A DNA stretch of 64,000 nucleotides from Blastococcus sp. CT_GayMR19 (GTDB lineage Bacteria > Actinomycetota > Actinomycetes > Mycobacteriales > Geodermatophilaceae), in contig NZ_SPQL01000010.1 of the NCBI RefSeq assembly GCF_004570385.1, positions 62,001 through 126,000 on the forward strand, in the 5' to 3' direction. Positions 50,031 to 59,103 of this stretch are shown in pieces. The notes beneath the pieces were generated by a model. It did no database searches and was not told the origin of the DNA. It was given only the letters and a program-made list of their open reading frames with translations. How positions within the stretch are numbered: position 1 is the first letter of the stretch; each line of letters opens with the position of its first letter. Made by a program: the position numbers and the translations under genes.

Positions 50031-51560
50031 TCAGTCGGTGGGCCGGTCGCCCGCCACGACGCCCCCGATCGCGGCCAGCGTCGGGAACGCGGGGTCGTAG
50101 TAGTCCGAGTGCCCCATGGACCGGTCGGCCGGCAGGCCCGTCGACCCGTAGGGGGGTGCCCAGGTCGAGCTGCCGAAGTACCCGAACCAGGAGATCGGGT
50201 CGCCCGCCGAGGCGGCGTCGTAGACCTCCGGGACCTCGAGGCTGCCGGCGCCCTCCCGCTCCATCCCCGGACTGCCGAGCAGGACGACGGCGTCGGCCGC
50301 CAGCCGGCCCGGCGCATCGGCGGCCTCGTCCACGACGACGGTGCCGTAGCTGTGGGCCAGAAGGGTGGTGCGGGGCAGTGGGGTCCCGCTCGCGAGCCGG
50401 GCGGCCGCCATCCCGTCCAGCGCGGCGGCGAGATGCGGACCGCCGTCCGAGGCGGCGGCCCGCCGTCCCATGTCGATCAGCCTGTCCGGCGACGCGTAGC
50501 CGAGCCAGACGATCGTCGCGACGTCGAGACCTGGGTCGGCGCCGCGTGCCGCGGTCGCGACGTCCCGGGCGTCGCCGACCAGCCCGGGGAGGTCCGCCGG
50601 CGAGTTGTTCACACCCGGCACGAGGAGGCCGACGGCCTCGGCGGTGTCCAGGTCGCCGAGGACGAGGACCACCTGTGCCGCCTCCAGGTCCAGCAGGTGG
50701 AGCTGGACGTCCCGCCCGGCGGCCTCCTCGACCGCGATCCGCTCCGCGACGGCGCGGGCCGTCGTCGCGGCCGTCGACGTGCCGTGGCGGCCGGCCCGGT
50801 CGAGCACGAGCCGGTTGGCCCGGTCGCGCGCCCAGGCCGGGACGCCGTCCAGGGCGCCGACCGCGCCCGGCGCGGCCCGGAGGGCGGCCACCTGTGCGCC
50901 CGCCGACAGCCCGGCCCACCAGTCCGCCACCTCCCGGGGATCGTTGCCGGAGGGGCCCACCGGCGGTGCGACCGGACCCACGAGGGAGATCCGGGCGGCG
51001 AGGTCCCAGAAGTCCGCCGGCGCGAAGGCGTCCCGGACGCCGAGCCCGGCCAGGGCGGTCCCGGCCGCCGCAGCGGCGTCGGCCAAGGCGGCGGCCGAGC
51101 GGAGGGCCGCCTCGGCCGCGCCGAGCGCCGGGCCCGGGTCGGGAGCGGGCAGGCCCAGGAGCTCGGCCATGGTCTCGGCGAGCCGGCCGGGCGCTGGTGC
51201 GGCCGGGCCGCCGTCGAGGGTCCGCGCCATCGCGAGCGCCTCGGTGGCGTGCTCCTGCGCGGCATCCGCCTCGCGGGACATGCGCTCGAACTCGTCCAGA
51301 GATGCCTGCAGCGCGGCGTCCACCGCGGTGGCGACCGCGGAGAGGTCGTACACGGCGGAGGCGGCGCTCCGGGCGGCAGGGCCGGACCAGCAGTCCGCAC
51401 TCTCCAGCGCCCGCGCCACGTCGGCCAGCCGGGCGCGCCACACCGGGAGCCGCCCGGCGACGGCGTCGAGCGTGGCCACCGCGCCGCGCACGGGCGGGAC
51501 GTCCCACGCGGCGACGGCGACGAGCCTCGCCTCGGCCGGCAGGTTCACCGGCGCGGTCAC
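50031..51560 (-). CDS. DUF1023 alpha/beta hydrolase
   Basis: 509 residues. The N-terminal half is helical and Ala-rich, like the WXG100/LXG-type helical bundles (ARALESADCWSGPAARSAASAVYDL). The C-terminal half is the DUF1023 hydrolase with nucleophile elbow LLAHSYGTVVVDEA and GSPGMER. GTG 51560 overlaps the stop of the WXG100-like gene by 4 bp. Such pairs are found in actinobacteria alongside or apart from ESX loci; the combination suggests a secreted or cell-surface hydrolase, but no secretion machinery is in the window. Confidence 0.8.
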   Translation of the reverse strand: MTAPVNLPAEARLVAVAAWDVPPVRGAVATLDAVAGRLPVWRARLADVARALESADCWSGPAARSAASAVYDLSAVATAVDAALQASLDEFERMSREADAAQEHATEALAMARTLDGGPAAPAPGRLAETMAELLGLPAPDPGPALGAAEAALRSAAALADAAAAAGTALAGLGVRDAFAPADFWDLAARISLVGPVAPPVGPSGNDPREVADWWAGLSAGAQVAALRAAPGAVGALDGVPAWARDRANRLVLDRAGRHGTSTAATTARAVAERIAVEEAAGRDVQLHLLDLEAAQVVLVLGDLDTAEAVGLLVPGVNNSPADLPGLVGDARDVATAARGADPGLDVATIVWLGYASPDRLIDMGRRAAASDGGPHLAAALDGMAAARLASGTPLPRTTLLAHSYGTVVVDEAADAPGRLAADAVVLLGSPGMEREGAGSLEVPEVYDAASAGDPISWFGYFGSSTWAPPYGSTGLPADRSMGHSDYYDPAFPTLAAIGGVVAGDRPTD

Positions 51561-51880
51561 CGGGGGCCCTCCGGAACCCCGTGCTCGCGCGCGCCGATTC
51601 CCTCGGACAGGGCCGCGTCCGCCGCGCGGTAGGCGGCTGCCGCCGCGGTCAGCGTGGCGGCGACCGCTGCGGTGCGGGCCGCGACCACCGCGGTCAGCGA
51701 TCCCCAGGCAGTCGCCGTGGCACCGGCGGCCCAGCCCTCGTGCCCGTCGAGGGCTGCGGACAGGGCACCGGCCCGGTGGCGGCAGAGGTCCGCGTCGTCG
51801 TCGAGCTCGACGGCCAGCGCGGACAGCTCGGCCGCGAGCGCCTCCAATGCGTCGAGCTGCACGGAGATCGTCGAGCACAT
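51557..51880 (-). CDS. WXG100-like small helical protein
   Basis: 107 residues, almost all alpha-helical and Ala-rich, with a central GWAAGATATAWGSL that resembles the WXG turn of ESX substrates between two helices. GGAGG precedes the ATG by 5-6 nt. Coupled by 4 bp to the DUF1023 hydrolase, so likely its partner or chaperone. Family assignment is by pattern only. Confidence 0.65.
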   Translation of the reverse strand: MCSTISVQLDALEALAAELSALAVELDDDADLCRHRAGALSAALDGHEGWAAGATATAWGSLTAVVAARTAAVAATLTAAAAAYRAADAALSEGIGAREHGVPEGPR

Positions 51881-52004
51881 CCAGGCCTCCCGGCGTCGTC
51901 GCCGGCCCAGGGCGGCGGACCGGAGAAGGCGACGCTAGAGCTGGACGGCGATCGCGGGTGCGCGCCGTCCACAGCCGGGGACCTCGTCCACAGCCCGCGC
52001 CGCC

Positions 52005-52037
52005 ATCCTCCGGCCGGGCAGCTGCCGGCCGGAGGAT
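52005..52037 (-). terminator. Terminator hairpin of hppA
   Basis: A perfect 13-bp stem (ATCCTCCGGCCGG/CCGGCCGGAGGAT, 7-nt loop) 16 bp past the hppA stop. Confidence 0.8.
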
Positions 52038-52053
52038 CGCGGGCGTGCCGGGA

Positions 52054-54315
52054 TCAGGGAACGCTGGTGGTGAGCGCGTCCGACGTGTCCGTCGCCGCTC
52101 CCCCGACCACGACCGACCGCCGCTTGGAGACCACGACCGCCGCCACGATGACCAGCACCGCGCCGAGTGCGATCGCCACCCGCAGCCCGGTGCTGGCGTC
52201 GTCGCCCACGGTCATGCCGACCACGGCGGGGGCGATGATCAGCGCGACCAGGTTCATCACCTTGATCAGCGGGTTGATCGCCGGACCGGCGGTGTCCTTG
52301 AACGGGTCGCCCACGGTGTCGCCGATGACGGTCGCCGCGTGCGCCTCGCTGCCCTTCCCGCCGTAGGCGCCGTCCTCCACCATCTTCTTCGCGTTGTCCC
52401 AGGCACCGCCGGAGTTGGCGAGGAAGACCGCCATCAGCGTGCCCGCCGCGATGGCACCGACCAGGTAGGCCGCCAGCGGGCCGATGCCCAGGCCGAAGCC
52501 CACGGCGACCGGTGCCAGGACGGCGAGCAGCCCGGGTGTGGCCAGCTCGCGCAGGGAGTCCTTGGTGCAGATGTCGACGACGGCGCTGTAGTCCGGCCGC
52601 TCGGTGTAGTCCATGATCCCGGGCTTGGTGCGGAACTGCTCCCGGACCTCGAAGACCACCCGTCCGGCCGCGCGGGAGACGGCGCTGATGGCGAGGCCCG
52701 AGAAGAAGAACACGACCGCCGCGCCCAGTACCGCGCCGACGACGTTGTTCGGGTTGACCAGGCTGAACGCGTCGCCGAGCGTCTCCCCGGCCTCGTCGAG
52801 CGCCACCTGGACCTGGGCGTTGTAGGAGCCGAAGAGCGCCGTCGCCGCGAGCACCGCCGTGGCGATCGCGATGCCCTTGGTGATCGCCTTCGTGGTGTTG
52901 CCGACCGCGTCGAGGTCGGTGAGCACGCGGGCGCCCGCCTCGTCGATGTCACCGGACATCTCGGCGATGCCCTGGGCGTTGTCGCTGATCGGGCCGAAGG
53001 TGTCCATCGCGACGATGACACCGGCGGTGGTGAGCAGGCCGCAGCCGGCCAGCGCGACCGCGTAGAGCGCCGCACCGCCACCGATGAGGAACGCGCCGTA
53101 GACGCCGGCGCCGATGAGGAGGGCCGCGTAGACCGCCGACTCCAGGCCGAGGGAGATGCCGGAGAGGATCACCGTCGCCGGGCCGGTCAGCGAGCTGCGG
53201 CCGATGTCCTTGACCGGCTTGCGGCTGGTCTCGGTGAAGTAGCCGGTGAGCTGCTGGATGGTCGCCGCCAGGACCACACCGATCAGCACGGAGACGAAGC
53301 CGAGGACCTGCGGGCTGACCGACAGGTCCGGGACGTCGGCGACGCTGGGCAGGTAGATGAACGAGGCCCCCGCGACCAGCACGAGCGACACCGCGGCGGA
53401 GGTGAAGAAGCCCCGGTTGATCGGGACCATCCCGCTGGCGTCGTTCTTGCTCGGCTTGGTCGCCAGCACGCCGACGACGGAGGCGATCACGCCGATGGCC
53501 GCGACCAGCAGCGGGAACACCATGCCGACGTTGCCGAAGAAGACCTGACCGAGGATCAGCGCGGCGACCAGCGTCACGGCGTAGGACTCGAAGAGGTCGG
53601 CGGCCATGCCGGCGCAGTCGCCGACGTTGTCGCCCACGTTGTCCGCGATGGTCGCGGCGTTGCGCGGGTCGTCCTCGGGGATGCCCGCCTCGACCTTGCC
53701 GACCAGGTCGGCACCGACGTCGGCGGCCTTCGTGAAGATGCCGCCGCCGACGCGCATGAACATGGCCAGCAGCGCGCCGCCGAAGCCGAAGCCCTCGAGC
53801 ACGATGGGCGCGGTCTCGTCGAACAGGAGCAACGCCAGGGCCGACCCGAACAGGCCCAGGCCGATGGTGATCATCCCGACGACGCCGCCGCTGCGGTAGG
53901 CGATGCGGAACGAGGGGAGGTATCCCCCGCCACGTGCGGCCGCCGCGACCCGCACGTTCGCCCGGGTCGCGAGCGTCATTCCGATGAAGCCGACGGAGGC
54001 GGAGAAGAGGGCGCCGATCAGGAAGAACACGGCCCGGCCGGCGCGGGTCCCCCAGCCACCCTCGGCCACCGGGAGGACCAGCAGGAGGACGAACACGATC
54101 ACGGCGAAGACACCGAGCGTGCGGAACTGCCGTTTCAGGTAGGCCGCCGCGCCTTCCTGCACCGCCTGCGCGATCTCGCGCATCTTCACCGTGCCCTGGT
54201 CGGCGGCCAGGACGGCCTTGACCAGATAGGCGGCGAAACCGAGGGCAGCGAGGGAGACGACGAGGACGACGGCGACCAGCGCCATGTCCCCGCCGGACAG
54301 CGAACTGTCGGGCAT
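52054..54315 (-). CDS. hppA: K+-insensitive H+-translocating pyrophosphatase
   Basis: Membrane pyrophosphatase that couples PPi hydrolysis to proton export; 753 residues, about 16 helices. Substrate motifs GGIFTKAADVGADLVGKVE with DDPRNAATIADNVGDNVGD, and the late DTVGDPFKDTAGPAINPLIKVMN. The GNTTKAITKG segment has Lys and Thr where K+-dependent enzymes have Ala, the known marker of K+ independence. ATG 54315 with GGAGGA 5-6 nt upstream. Divergent from the helicase gene. Confidence 0.96.
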   Translation of the reverse strand: MPDSSLSGGDMALVAVVLVVSLAALGFAAYLVKAVLAADQGTVKMREIAQAVQEGAAAYLKRQFRTLGVFAVIVFVLLLVLPVAEGGWGTRAGRAVFFLIGALFSASVGFIGMTLATRANVRVAAAARGGGYLPSFRIAYRSGGVVGMITIGLGLFGSALALLLFDETAPIVLEGFGFGGALLAMFMRVGGGIFTKAADVGADLVGKVEAGIPEDDPRNAATIADNVGDNVGDCAGMAADLFESYAVTLVAALILGQVFFGNVGMVFPLLVAAIGVIASVVGVLATKPSKNDASGMVPINRGFFTSAAVSLVLVAGASFIYLPSVADVPDLSVSPQVLGFVSVLIGVVLAATIQQLTGYFTETSRKPVKDIGRSSLTGPATVILSGISLGLESAVYAALLIGAGVYGAFLIGGGAALYAVALAGCGLLTTAGVIVAMDTFGPISDNAQGIAEMSGDIDEAGARVLTDLDAVGNTTKAITKGIAIATAVLAATALFGSYNAQVQVALDEAGETLGDAFSLVNPNNVVGAVLGAAVVFFFSGLAISAVSRAAGRVVFEVREQFRTKPGIMDYTERPDYSAVVDICTKDSLRELATPGLLAVLAPVAVGFGLGIGPLAAYLVGAIAAGTLMAVFLANSGGAWDNAKKMVEDGAYGGKGSEAHAATVIGDTVGDPFKDTAGPAINPLIKVMNLVALIIAPAVVGMTVGDDASTGLRVAIALGAVLVIVAAVVVSKRRSVVVGGAATDTSDALTTSVP

Positions 54316-54602
54316 GTATTCCTCCAAGCGTCGGCGGCCACCGGGAGGCGTGCGTGCACCCGGATCGGCGGAAGCTCCGGCGCGGAAGTTCCCGCATACC
54401 GGAGCGCGGCGCGAGTGTAAGTGAGATCACAGCGTGTGCAGACGTATACGACGTTCTGTTGCCGGGATCACATGGTTGGGATTCTCTCCGCACGCCGGTT
54501 GCCCGGAGGTGTGACAGTGGACCCGTGACCGCGCGTGCGAGGTCACTCGGAGACACGGACCCCGTGGGGCACGGGGCAGACGAGCGCCGGCGAGGAGGTT
54601 CC

Positions 54603-57092
54603 ATGACCACGCTCCACCCGCTCCGGCCGGCGCCCCCCTCCGGCACGGACGGCGCCCCGTCGGGTGGTCCTCGTTCCGGTGGAACACCTCCCGGGGGCGT
54701 GCCACCGGGGGCCGACCTCCTGGCGTCGGTGCTGGCGCGCACCGCCGAGGAGGATCGCCCGGTCACCCACGTCCACCACGTACCGGTCCGGGAGAGCCGC
54801 ACCCTGCCGTGGCCGGCCTGGGTCAGCCCCGCCCTGCGCGACCGGCTGGAGGAACGCGGTGTCCGCGCACCCTGGCGTCACCAGGTGGATGCTGCGCAGC
54901 TCGCGCACGACGGCCGGCACGTGGTCGTGGCGACCGGGACGGCGTCGGGGAAGTCGCTGGCCTACCAGCTGCCGGCGTTGACCCGGCTCGAGGCGGACCC
55001 CCGCGCCTGCGTGCTCTACCTCGCGCCGACAAAGGCGCTGGCCCGGGACCAGCTGGCGTCGGTCGCGGCGCTCGCCGACCCGTCCGTGCGCCCGGCGGCC
55101 TACGACGGGGACACCCCCGGCGAGGAACGGGACTGGGTGCGGCGGCACTCGCGCTGGATCGTCACCAACCCGGACATGCTGCACCGCGGGATCCTGCCCG
55201 CCCACCAGAAGTGGTCCAGCACCCTGCGGCGGGTCGCCTACGTCGTGATCGACGAGTGCCATGCCTACCGCGGGGTGTTCGGCTCCCACGTCGGGCACGT
55301 GCTGCGCCGGCTCCGGCGGATCTGCCGCCGCTACGGCGCCGAGCCGGTGTTCGTGCTGGCCTCGGCCACGGTCGCGGAGCCGGCCGCCGCCGCGAGCCGG
55401 CTGGTGGGTGCACCCGTGGAGGCGGTCACCCAGGACGGCTCGCCCCGGCCCGGCGCCACGTTCGCGCTGTGGGAGCCGCCACTGACCGAGCGGACCGGCG
55501 AGCACGGGGCACCGCTGCGGCGCTCGGCCGCCGCGGACGCCGCCACGCTGCTGGCCGACCTGGTCGAGCGCGGTGCCCGGACGCTGGCGTTCGTGCGGTC
55601 GCGGCGGAGCGCGGAGTCGGTGGCCGACCAGGCACGCCGGCTGCTGCACGAACGGGGGCGCGACGACCTGGTCCGGCGGGTGGACTCCTATCGGGGCGGT
55701 TACCTGCCCGAGGAACGGCGGGAGCTGGAACGGGCCCTCTCGGCCGGCGACCTGCTGGGTGTGGCGACGACGAACGCCCTGGAGCTCGGCATCGACATCG
55801 CCGGGCTCGACGCGGTGGTGCTCGCCGGTTACCCGGGGACACTGGCGTCGCTGTGGCAGCAGGCCGGCCGGGCGGGCCGGGCGCAGAAGGAGTCGCTCGT
55901 CGTCTTCGTGGCGCGGGACGACCCGCTGGACCACTACCTCGCCCACCACCCCCGGGCGGTCTTCGGCCGGCCGATCGAGGCGACCGTCACCGATCCGGCC
56001 AACCCCTACGTGCTCGGCCCGCAACTGTGCTGCGCCGCGGCGGAGCTGCCGTTGGCTCCTGCGGACCTCGACGACTTCGGCGGGCCGGTCGCGGAGGCGC
56101 AGCTCGAGGAGCTCGTGGCCGCCGGGCAGCTCCGGCGGCGGCCGGCCGGCTGGTACTGGGCCGGTCGCGGACGACCCGACGTCGACATCCGCGGCAGCGG
56201 CGGGGAGCCGGTGTCGATCATCGAGGCCGCGACCGGCCGGCTGCTCGGCACGGTGGACGCCGACGCCGCGCACTCGACCGTCCACGACGGCGCCCTCTAC
56301 GTCCATCGGGGGGACACCTTCGTCGTCGACGAGTTCGACGTCGAGGACGCGTGCGCCGTGGTGCACGCGGACAACCCCGAGTGGACGACCGTGGCCCGGG
56401 ACGTCACCGACCTCGGCATCGTCACGATCGAGCACACCCGCCGGCTCGGTGCGGTGACCGCGCACACCGGCGTGCTGGACGTGACCAACCAGGTGGTCGC
56501 CTACCAGCGGCGTCGCCTCGGCACCGGGGAGGTGCTCGCCGAGTTCCCCCTGGACCTGCCGGCCCGGCAGCTCCGTACGCGGGGCGTGTGGCTGACGTTC
56601 GACACGCTCGCGGTGGAGCGGGCCGAGGTCGACGAGGTGGAGCTCCCCGGTGCGCTGCACGCCGCCGAGCACGCGGCGATCGGCATCCTGCCGCTGCTGG
56701 CGACCTGCGACCGCTGGGACCTCGGGGGGCTCTCGACCGCCCTGCATCCCGACACCGGGGCCGCCGCGATCTTCGTCTACGACGGGCACCCGGGCGGGGC
56801 GGGCTTCAGCGAGCGCGGCTTCGCGGTGCTCCGGCGCTGGTTGCAGGCCACCCGCGCCACCGTCGCCAGCTGCGAGTGCGAGAGCGGCTGCCCCTCGTGC
56901 GTGCAGTCGCCCAAGTGCGGCAACGGCAACGATCCCCTCGACAAGGCGGGTGCGGTGCGGGTGCTGGACGTGGTCCTCGACGAGCTCGCCGCCGCCGAAG
57001 GCCCGCTCGACGACGACGACGCCTCGAACGTCGCCGCCGCCGTCCCCGGACGCCGGGAAGCGGTGCGGGCCGGCGCGTCCGGGGCCTGGTGA
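54603..57092 (+). CDS. DEAD/DEAH-box helicase with DUF1998 domain (MrfA/YprA-like)
   Basis: 829 residues, superfamily 2 helicase. Motif I ATGTASGKS, Ia YLAPTKALARDQ, II VIDECHAYRG (DECH), III LASATVAEP, and motifs IV-VI (LAFVRSRRSAE, TNALELGIDIAGLDAVV, QQAGRAGRAQ). The C-terminal DUF1998 part has four Cys in ASCECESGCPSCVQSPKCGNGND, the zinc/metal site of MrfA, a B. subtilis mitomycin-lesion repair helicase. GAGGAGG lies before ATG 54603. Matches Rv3649 in position. Confidence 0.93.
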   Translation: MTTLHPLRPAPPSGTDGAPSGGPRSGGTPPGGVPPGADLLASVLARTAEEDRPVTHVHHVPVRESRTLPWPAWVSPALRDRLEERGVRAPWRHQVDAAQLAHDGRHVVVATGTASGKSLAYQLPALTRLEADPRACVLYLAPTKALARDQLASVAALADPSVRPAAYDGDTPGEERDWVRRHSRWIVTNPDMLHRGILPAHQKWSSTLRRVAYVVIDECHAYRGVFGSHVGHVLRRLRRICRRYGAEPVFVLASATVAEPAAAASRLVGAPVEAVTQDGSPRPGATFALWEPPLTERTGEHGAPLRRSAAADAATLLADLVERGARTLAFVRSRRSAESVADQARRLLHERGRDDLVRRVDSYRGGYLPEERRELERALSAGDLLGVATTNALELGIDIAGLDAVVLAGYPGTLASLWQQAGRAGRAQKESLVVFVARDDPLDHYLAHHPRAVFGRPIEATVTDPANPYVLGPQLCCAAAELPLAPADLDDFGGPVAEAQLEELVAAGQLRRRPAGWYWAGRGRPDVDIRGSGGEPVSIIEAATGRLLGTVDADAAHSTVHDGALYVHRGDTFVVDEFDVEDACAVVHADNPEWTTVARDVTDLGIVTIEHTRRLGAVTAHTGVLDVTNQVVAYQRRRLGTGEVLAEFPLDLPARQLRTRGVWLTFDTLAVERAEVDEVELPGALHAAEHAAIGILPLLATCDRWDLGGLSTALHPDTGAAAIFVYDGHPGGAGFSERGFAVLRRWLQATRATVASCECESGCPSCVQSPKCGNGNDPLDKAGAVRVLDVVLDELAAAEGPLDDDDASNVAAAVPGRREAVRAGASGAW

Positions 57093-57461
57093 GGCCGCGG
57101 CCCCCGGCAGGACCGGCCCGGCTCGGGCCCGCGCCGTCGCAGCGCGCAGCCCGAGTGGCCCCAGCCGCACGGGCACGCTGACGGCGACCTCCACGACCGC
57201 TCCCCCGCCCACCGTGCAGCCGGTCAGCTCGGCCGCGTTCGCGTCGGCCACGTCCGCCGCGACGGAGCAGGCGCCGGGATCGCCCACGACCACCCGCCCG
57301 GCCGCCGCGAGGGCGGCCAGGTCGGCCGCGGCGCCGGCACGATGGCGGGCGACCACCGCGGCGCCGAACAGCACGACCGCCATCCCCACGACAGCGAGGA
57401 CGCCGGCGAGCGCCACGACCCAGACGGTGGCGGACCCCCGCTCCCCGGACAGCCGCTTCAC
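57093..57461 (-). CDS. TadG-like Flp pilus/secretion protein, no stop codon found at expected end
   Basis: GTG 57461 overlaps the tadE stop by 4 bp. The first 110 or so residues are a clear Rv3654c-type protein: one TM helix (GSATVWVVALAGVLAVVGMAVVLFGAAVVA) then RHRAGAAADLAALAAAGRVVVGDPGACS, VADANAAELTGC, and a final PVRLGPLGLRAATARARAGPV. Family members end about here, but this frame has no stop until 54543, more than 2.5 kb into the antisense of the helicase. The end given (57093, the last codon before the helicase stop) is nominal. A lost stop or a frameshift is possible. Confidence 0.6.
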
Positions 57462-57898
57462 CCGCCCGAGCCCCTGCCTCCGGCCGTGACGCCAGCCCCG
57501 GCCCCAGCCGCAGCCCCAGACCCAGCCCCGGCCACGGCTCCGGCTCCCCCTCCGGCGCCGGCGCCGGCGCCGGTGACGGCCGGCTCCAGCCGCGCCACCG
57601 CCTCGGCCGACACGTCGACGCCCAGCGGCACGGGGCCGAGCGGCGTGATCCGACCCGAGACGCCGACCCGCACGTCCTCGCCGTCGAGCGCCACCGAGAC
57701 GGTCGTGCCCGCCGGAGCCGCCCGGAGCACGAGCGCCCGCACCGTCGCGACGTCCTCGCCGCGCGCCGCCGCCCGCGCGCCTTCGCGGGCGGCGTCCACG
57801 CAGCGCAGCTGGGCGCCCACCACGGTCACGGCCGCGACGGCCCCCGCCAGGACGAGGAGCAGCACCGGCAGGACGACGGCCGTCTCCGCGGTGACCAT
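57458..57898 (-). CDS. TadE-family pilus assembly protein
   Basis: 146 residues. TadE N-terminus EAGMVTAETAVVLPVLLLVLAGAVAAVTVVGAQLRCVDAAREGARAAARGED: a prepilin-like Glu five residues into the hydrophobic helix, then the conserved DAAREGARAAARGE. The last 40 residues are a Gly/Ala low-complexity tail encoded by GGC/GCC repeats (57480-57580). ATG 57898 with GAGG upstream. Between DUF4244 and the TadG-like gene. Confidence 0.85.
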   Translation of the reverse strand: MVTAETAVVLPVLLLVLAGAVAAVTVVGAQLRCVDAAREGARAAARGEDVATVRALVLRAAPAGTTVSVALDGEDVRVGVSGRITPLGPVPLGVDVSAEAVARLEPAVTGAGAGAGGGAGAVAGAGSGAAAGAGAGVTAGGRGSGG

Positions 57899-57946
57899 CC
57901 CGGCCTCGCGGCACCGTCGCCGACCGGTGCAGGGGCGGCACACCGG

Positions 57947-58219
57947 TCAGGACAGGGTCGCGAGCGCGGACTCGACGAGGTCGGTGAGCCCCGTGACGAT
58001 CGAGCCGCCGGTGACCACCCGGTAGAGAACCGCCGCGAAGGCGCAGGCCGCCACCGTGCCGACGGCGTACTCCGCGGTGCTCATGCCGGCCTCCCCGGTC
58101 GCCCGCACCGCCCGCCACCGCCGCGTGAGCACATTCGATCTGCCCTCGTGCGATCGTGCACCGGCCGGTGCGTCCGGTTCCGCCTCGGTCTCGCCAGGTC
58201 GTGCCTGCCTGCTGGTCAT
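57947..58219 (-). CDS. DUF4244 protein, Flp pilin-like
   Basis: 90 residues. A basic/acidic leader, then GEAGMSTAEYAVGTVAACAFAAVLYRVV, the Flp-type prepilin pattern (Gly, then Glu at +5 of the mature helix, single hydrophobic helix). GGAGGAGG lies 4 nt before ATG 58219; a later GTG at 58132 is closer to homologue length. Probable major pilin of the Tad-like locus. Confidence 0.82.
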   Translation of the reverse strand: MTSRQARPGETEAEPDAPAGARSHEGRSNVLTRRWRAVRATGEAGMSTAEYAVGTVAACAFAAVLYRVVTGGSIVTGLTDLVESALATLS

Positions 58220-58343
58220 GGGTGCCTCCTCCGGTCGCGGCCCGACGTCCGGGCCTTCTGCGTCGACCCTCGCCGTCGCGGAGACGGCTTCCCAGGTGCT
58301 GCGCGGATCTGTGGAGGGCGGCCGCCGCTGTGGACGACGGCGG

Positions 58344-59090
58344 TCAGCCGAAGACGTCGCCGGCGATCCCGAGGATCAGCGGAACGACGCCCAGGCAGAC
58401 GAACGCGGGCAGGAAGCAGAGGCCGAGCGGCGCGAGGATCCACACCCCTGCGCGGCGGACATCCGCCTCGGTCGCGGCACGGGCAGCCGCTCGGCCGTCC
58501 GCGGCGAGGGCCCGCAGCGCCGGCGCCACCGTGGAGCCCGATTCGCCGGCCCGGACCAGGACCCGACCCAGACCGGCCAGCTCGGACGGGACGTCCGCCC
58601 AGGCCCGCCGGGGGTCGGCGCCCATCCGGTAGAGGGACGCGATCCCGCGCAGCTCCGGTCCCAACGGGGCCGGCATGGCCTCCCCCACCGCGGCCAGCGC
58701 ACCGGCGACCGGCACCCCCGCGCTCAGGCAGACCCCGAGCAGGTCGCACGCTGCCGGCAGCTCGCGGACGAATGCCGCTCCTGCCCGGTCGTCGGCTCCC
58801 CGTGTCCGGAGCAGCCGCTCACCACCCACGGCCACCCCGAGCGCGACCGCCGCGCCCGGTCCCCCGCCGACCAGGATCCCCAGCGCGAGGCCGGCCGCCC
58901 CTGCCAGGGCCCATCGACGGCCCCGCGGGGTGGCCAGCGGACCGACTCCCGACGACGTCCCGGCCGGCCGCGGCTCCCCCCGCAAGTGCAGCGTGCGGGC
59001 CCGCCGGGCCACGGCATCACGCGGGGAGACCCACAGCAGGAGCGCGACCGCACAGAGGAGCAGCACCGGCCAGGGCGGCTGAGAGTTCAC
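58344..59090 (-). CDS. Type II secretion F-domain protein, TadC-like
   Basis: 248 residues, inner-membrane platform protein. N-terminal helices, then the T2SSF domain (FVRELPAACDLLGVCLSAGVPVAGALAAVGE, ADVPSELAGLGRVLVRAGESGSTVAPALRALA) and two C-terminal helices (GVWILAPLGLCFLPAFVCLGVVPLILGI). 13 bp downstream of the TadB-like gene. GTG start 59090. Confidence 0.85.
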   Translation of the reverse strand: MNSQPPWPVLLLCAVALLLWVSPRDAVARRARTLHLRGEPRPAGTSSGVGPLATPRGRRWALAGAAGLALGILVGGGPGAAVALGVAVGGERLLRTRGADDRAGAAFVRELPAACDLLGVCLSAGVPVAGALAAVGEAMPAPLGPELRGIASLYRMGADPRRAWADVPSELAGLGRVLVRAGESGSTVAPALRALAADGRAAARAATEADVRRAGVWILAPLGLCFLPAFVCLGVVPLILGIAGDVFG

Positions 59091-59103
59091 CGACGTGCGC
59101 CGA

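Noticed and set aside
47534-52366. Plus-strand open frame of about 1,600 codons over topA and the DUF1023 gene
   Set aside because: It is antisense to well-supported genes and reads as Arg/Gly/Asp-rich shadow. Long antisense frames are expected at this GC content because stop codons are rare.
57480-57580. Minisatellite in the tadE 3' end as a mobile repeat
   Set aside because: The GGC/GCC-rich tract encodes a Gly/Ala tail and is simple low-complexity coding sequence.
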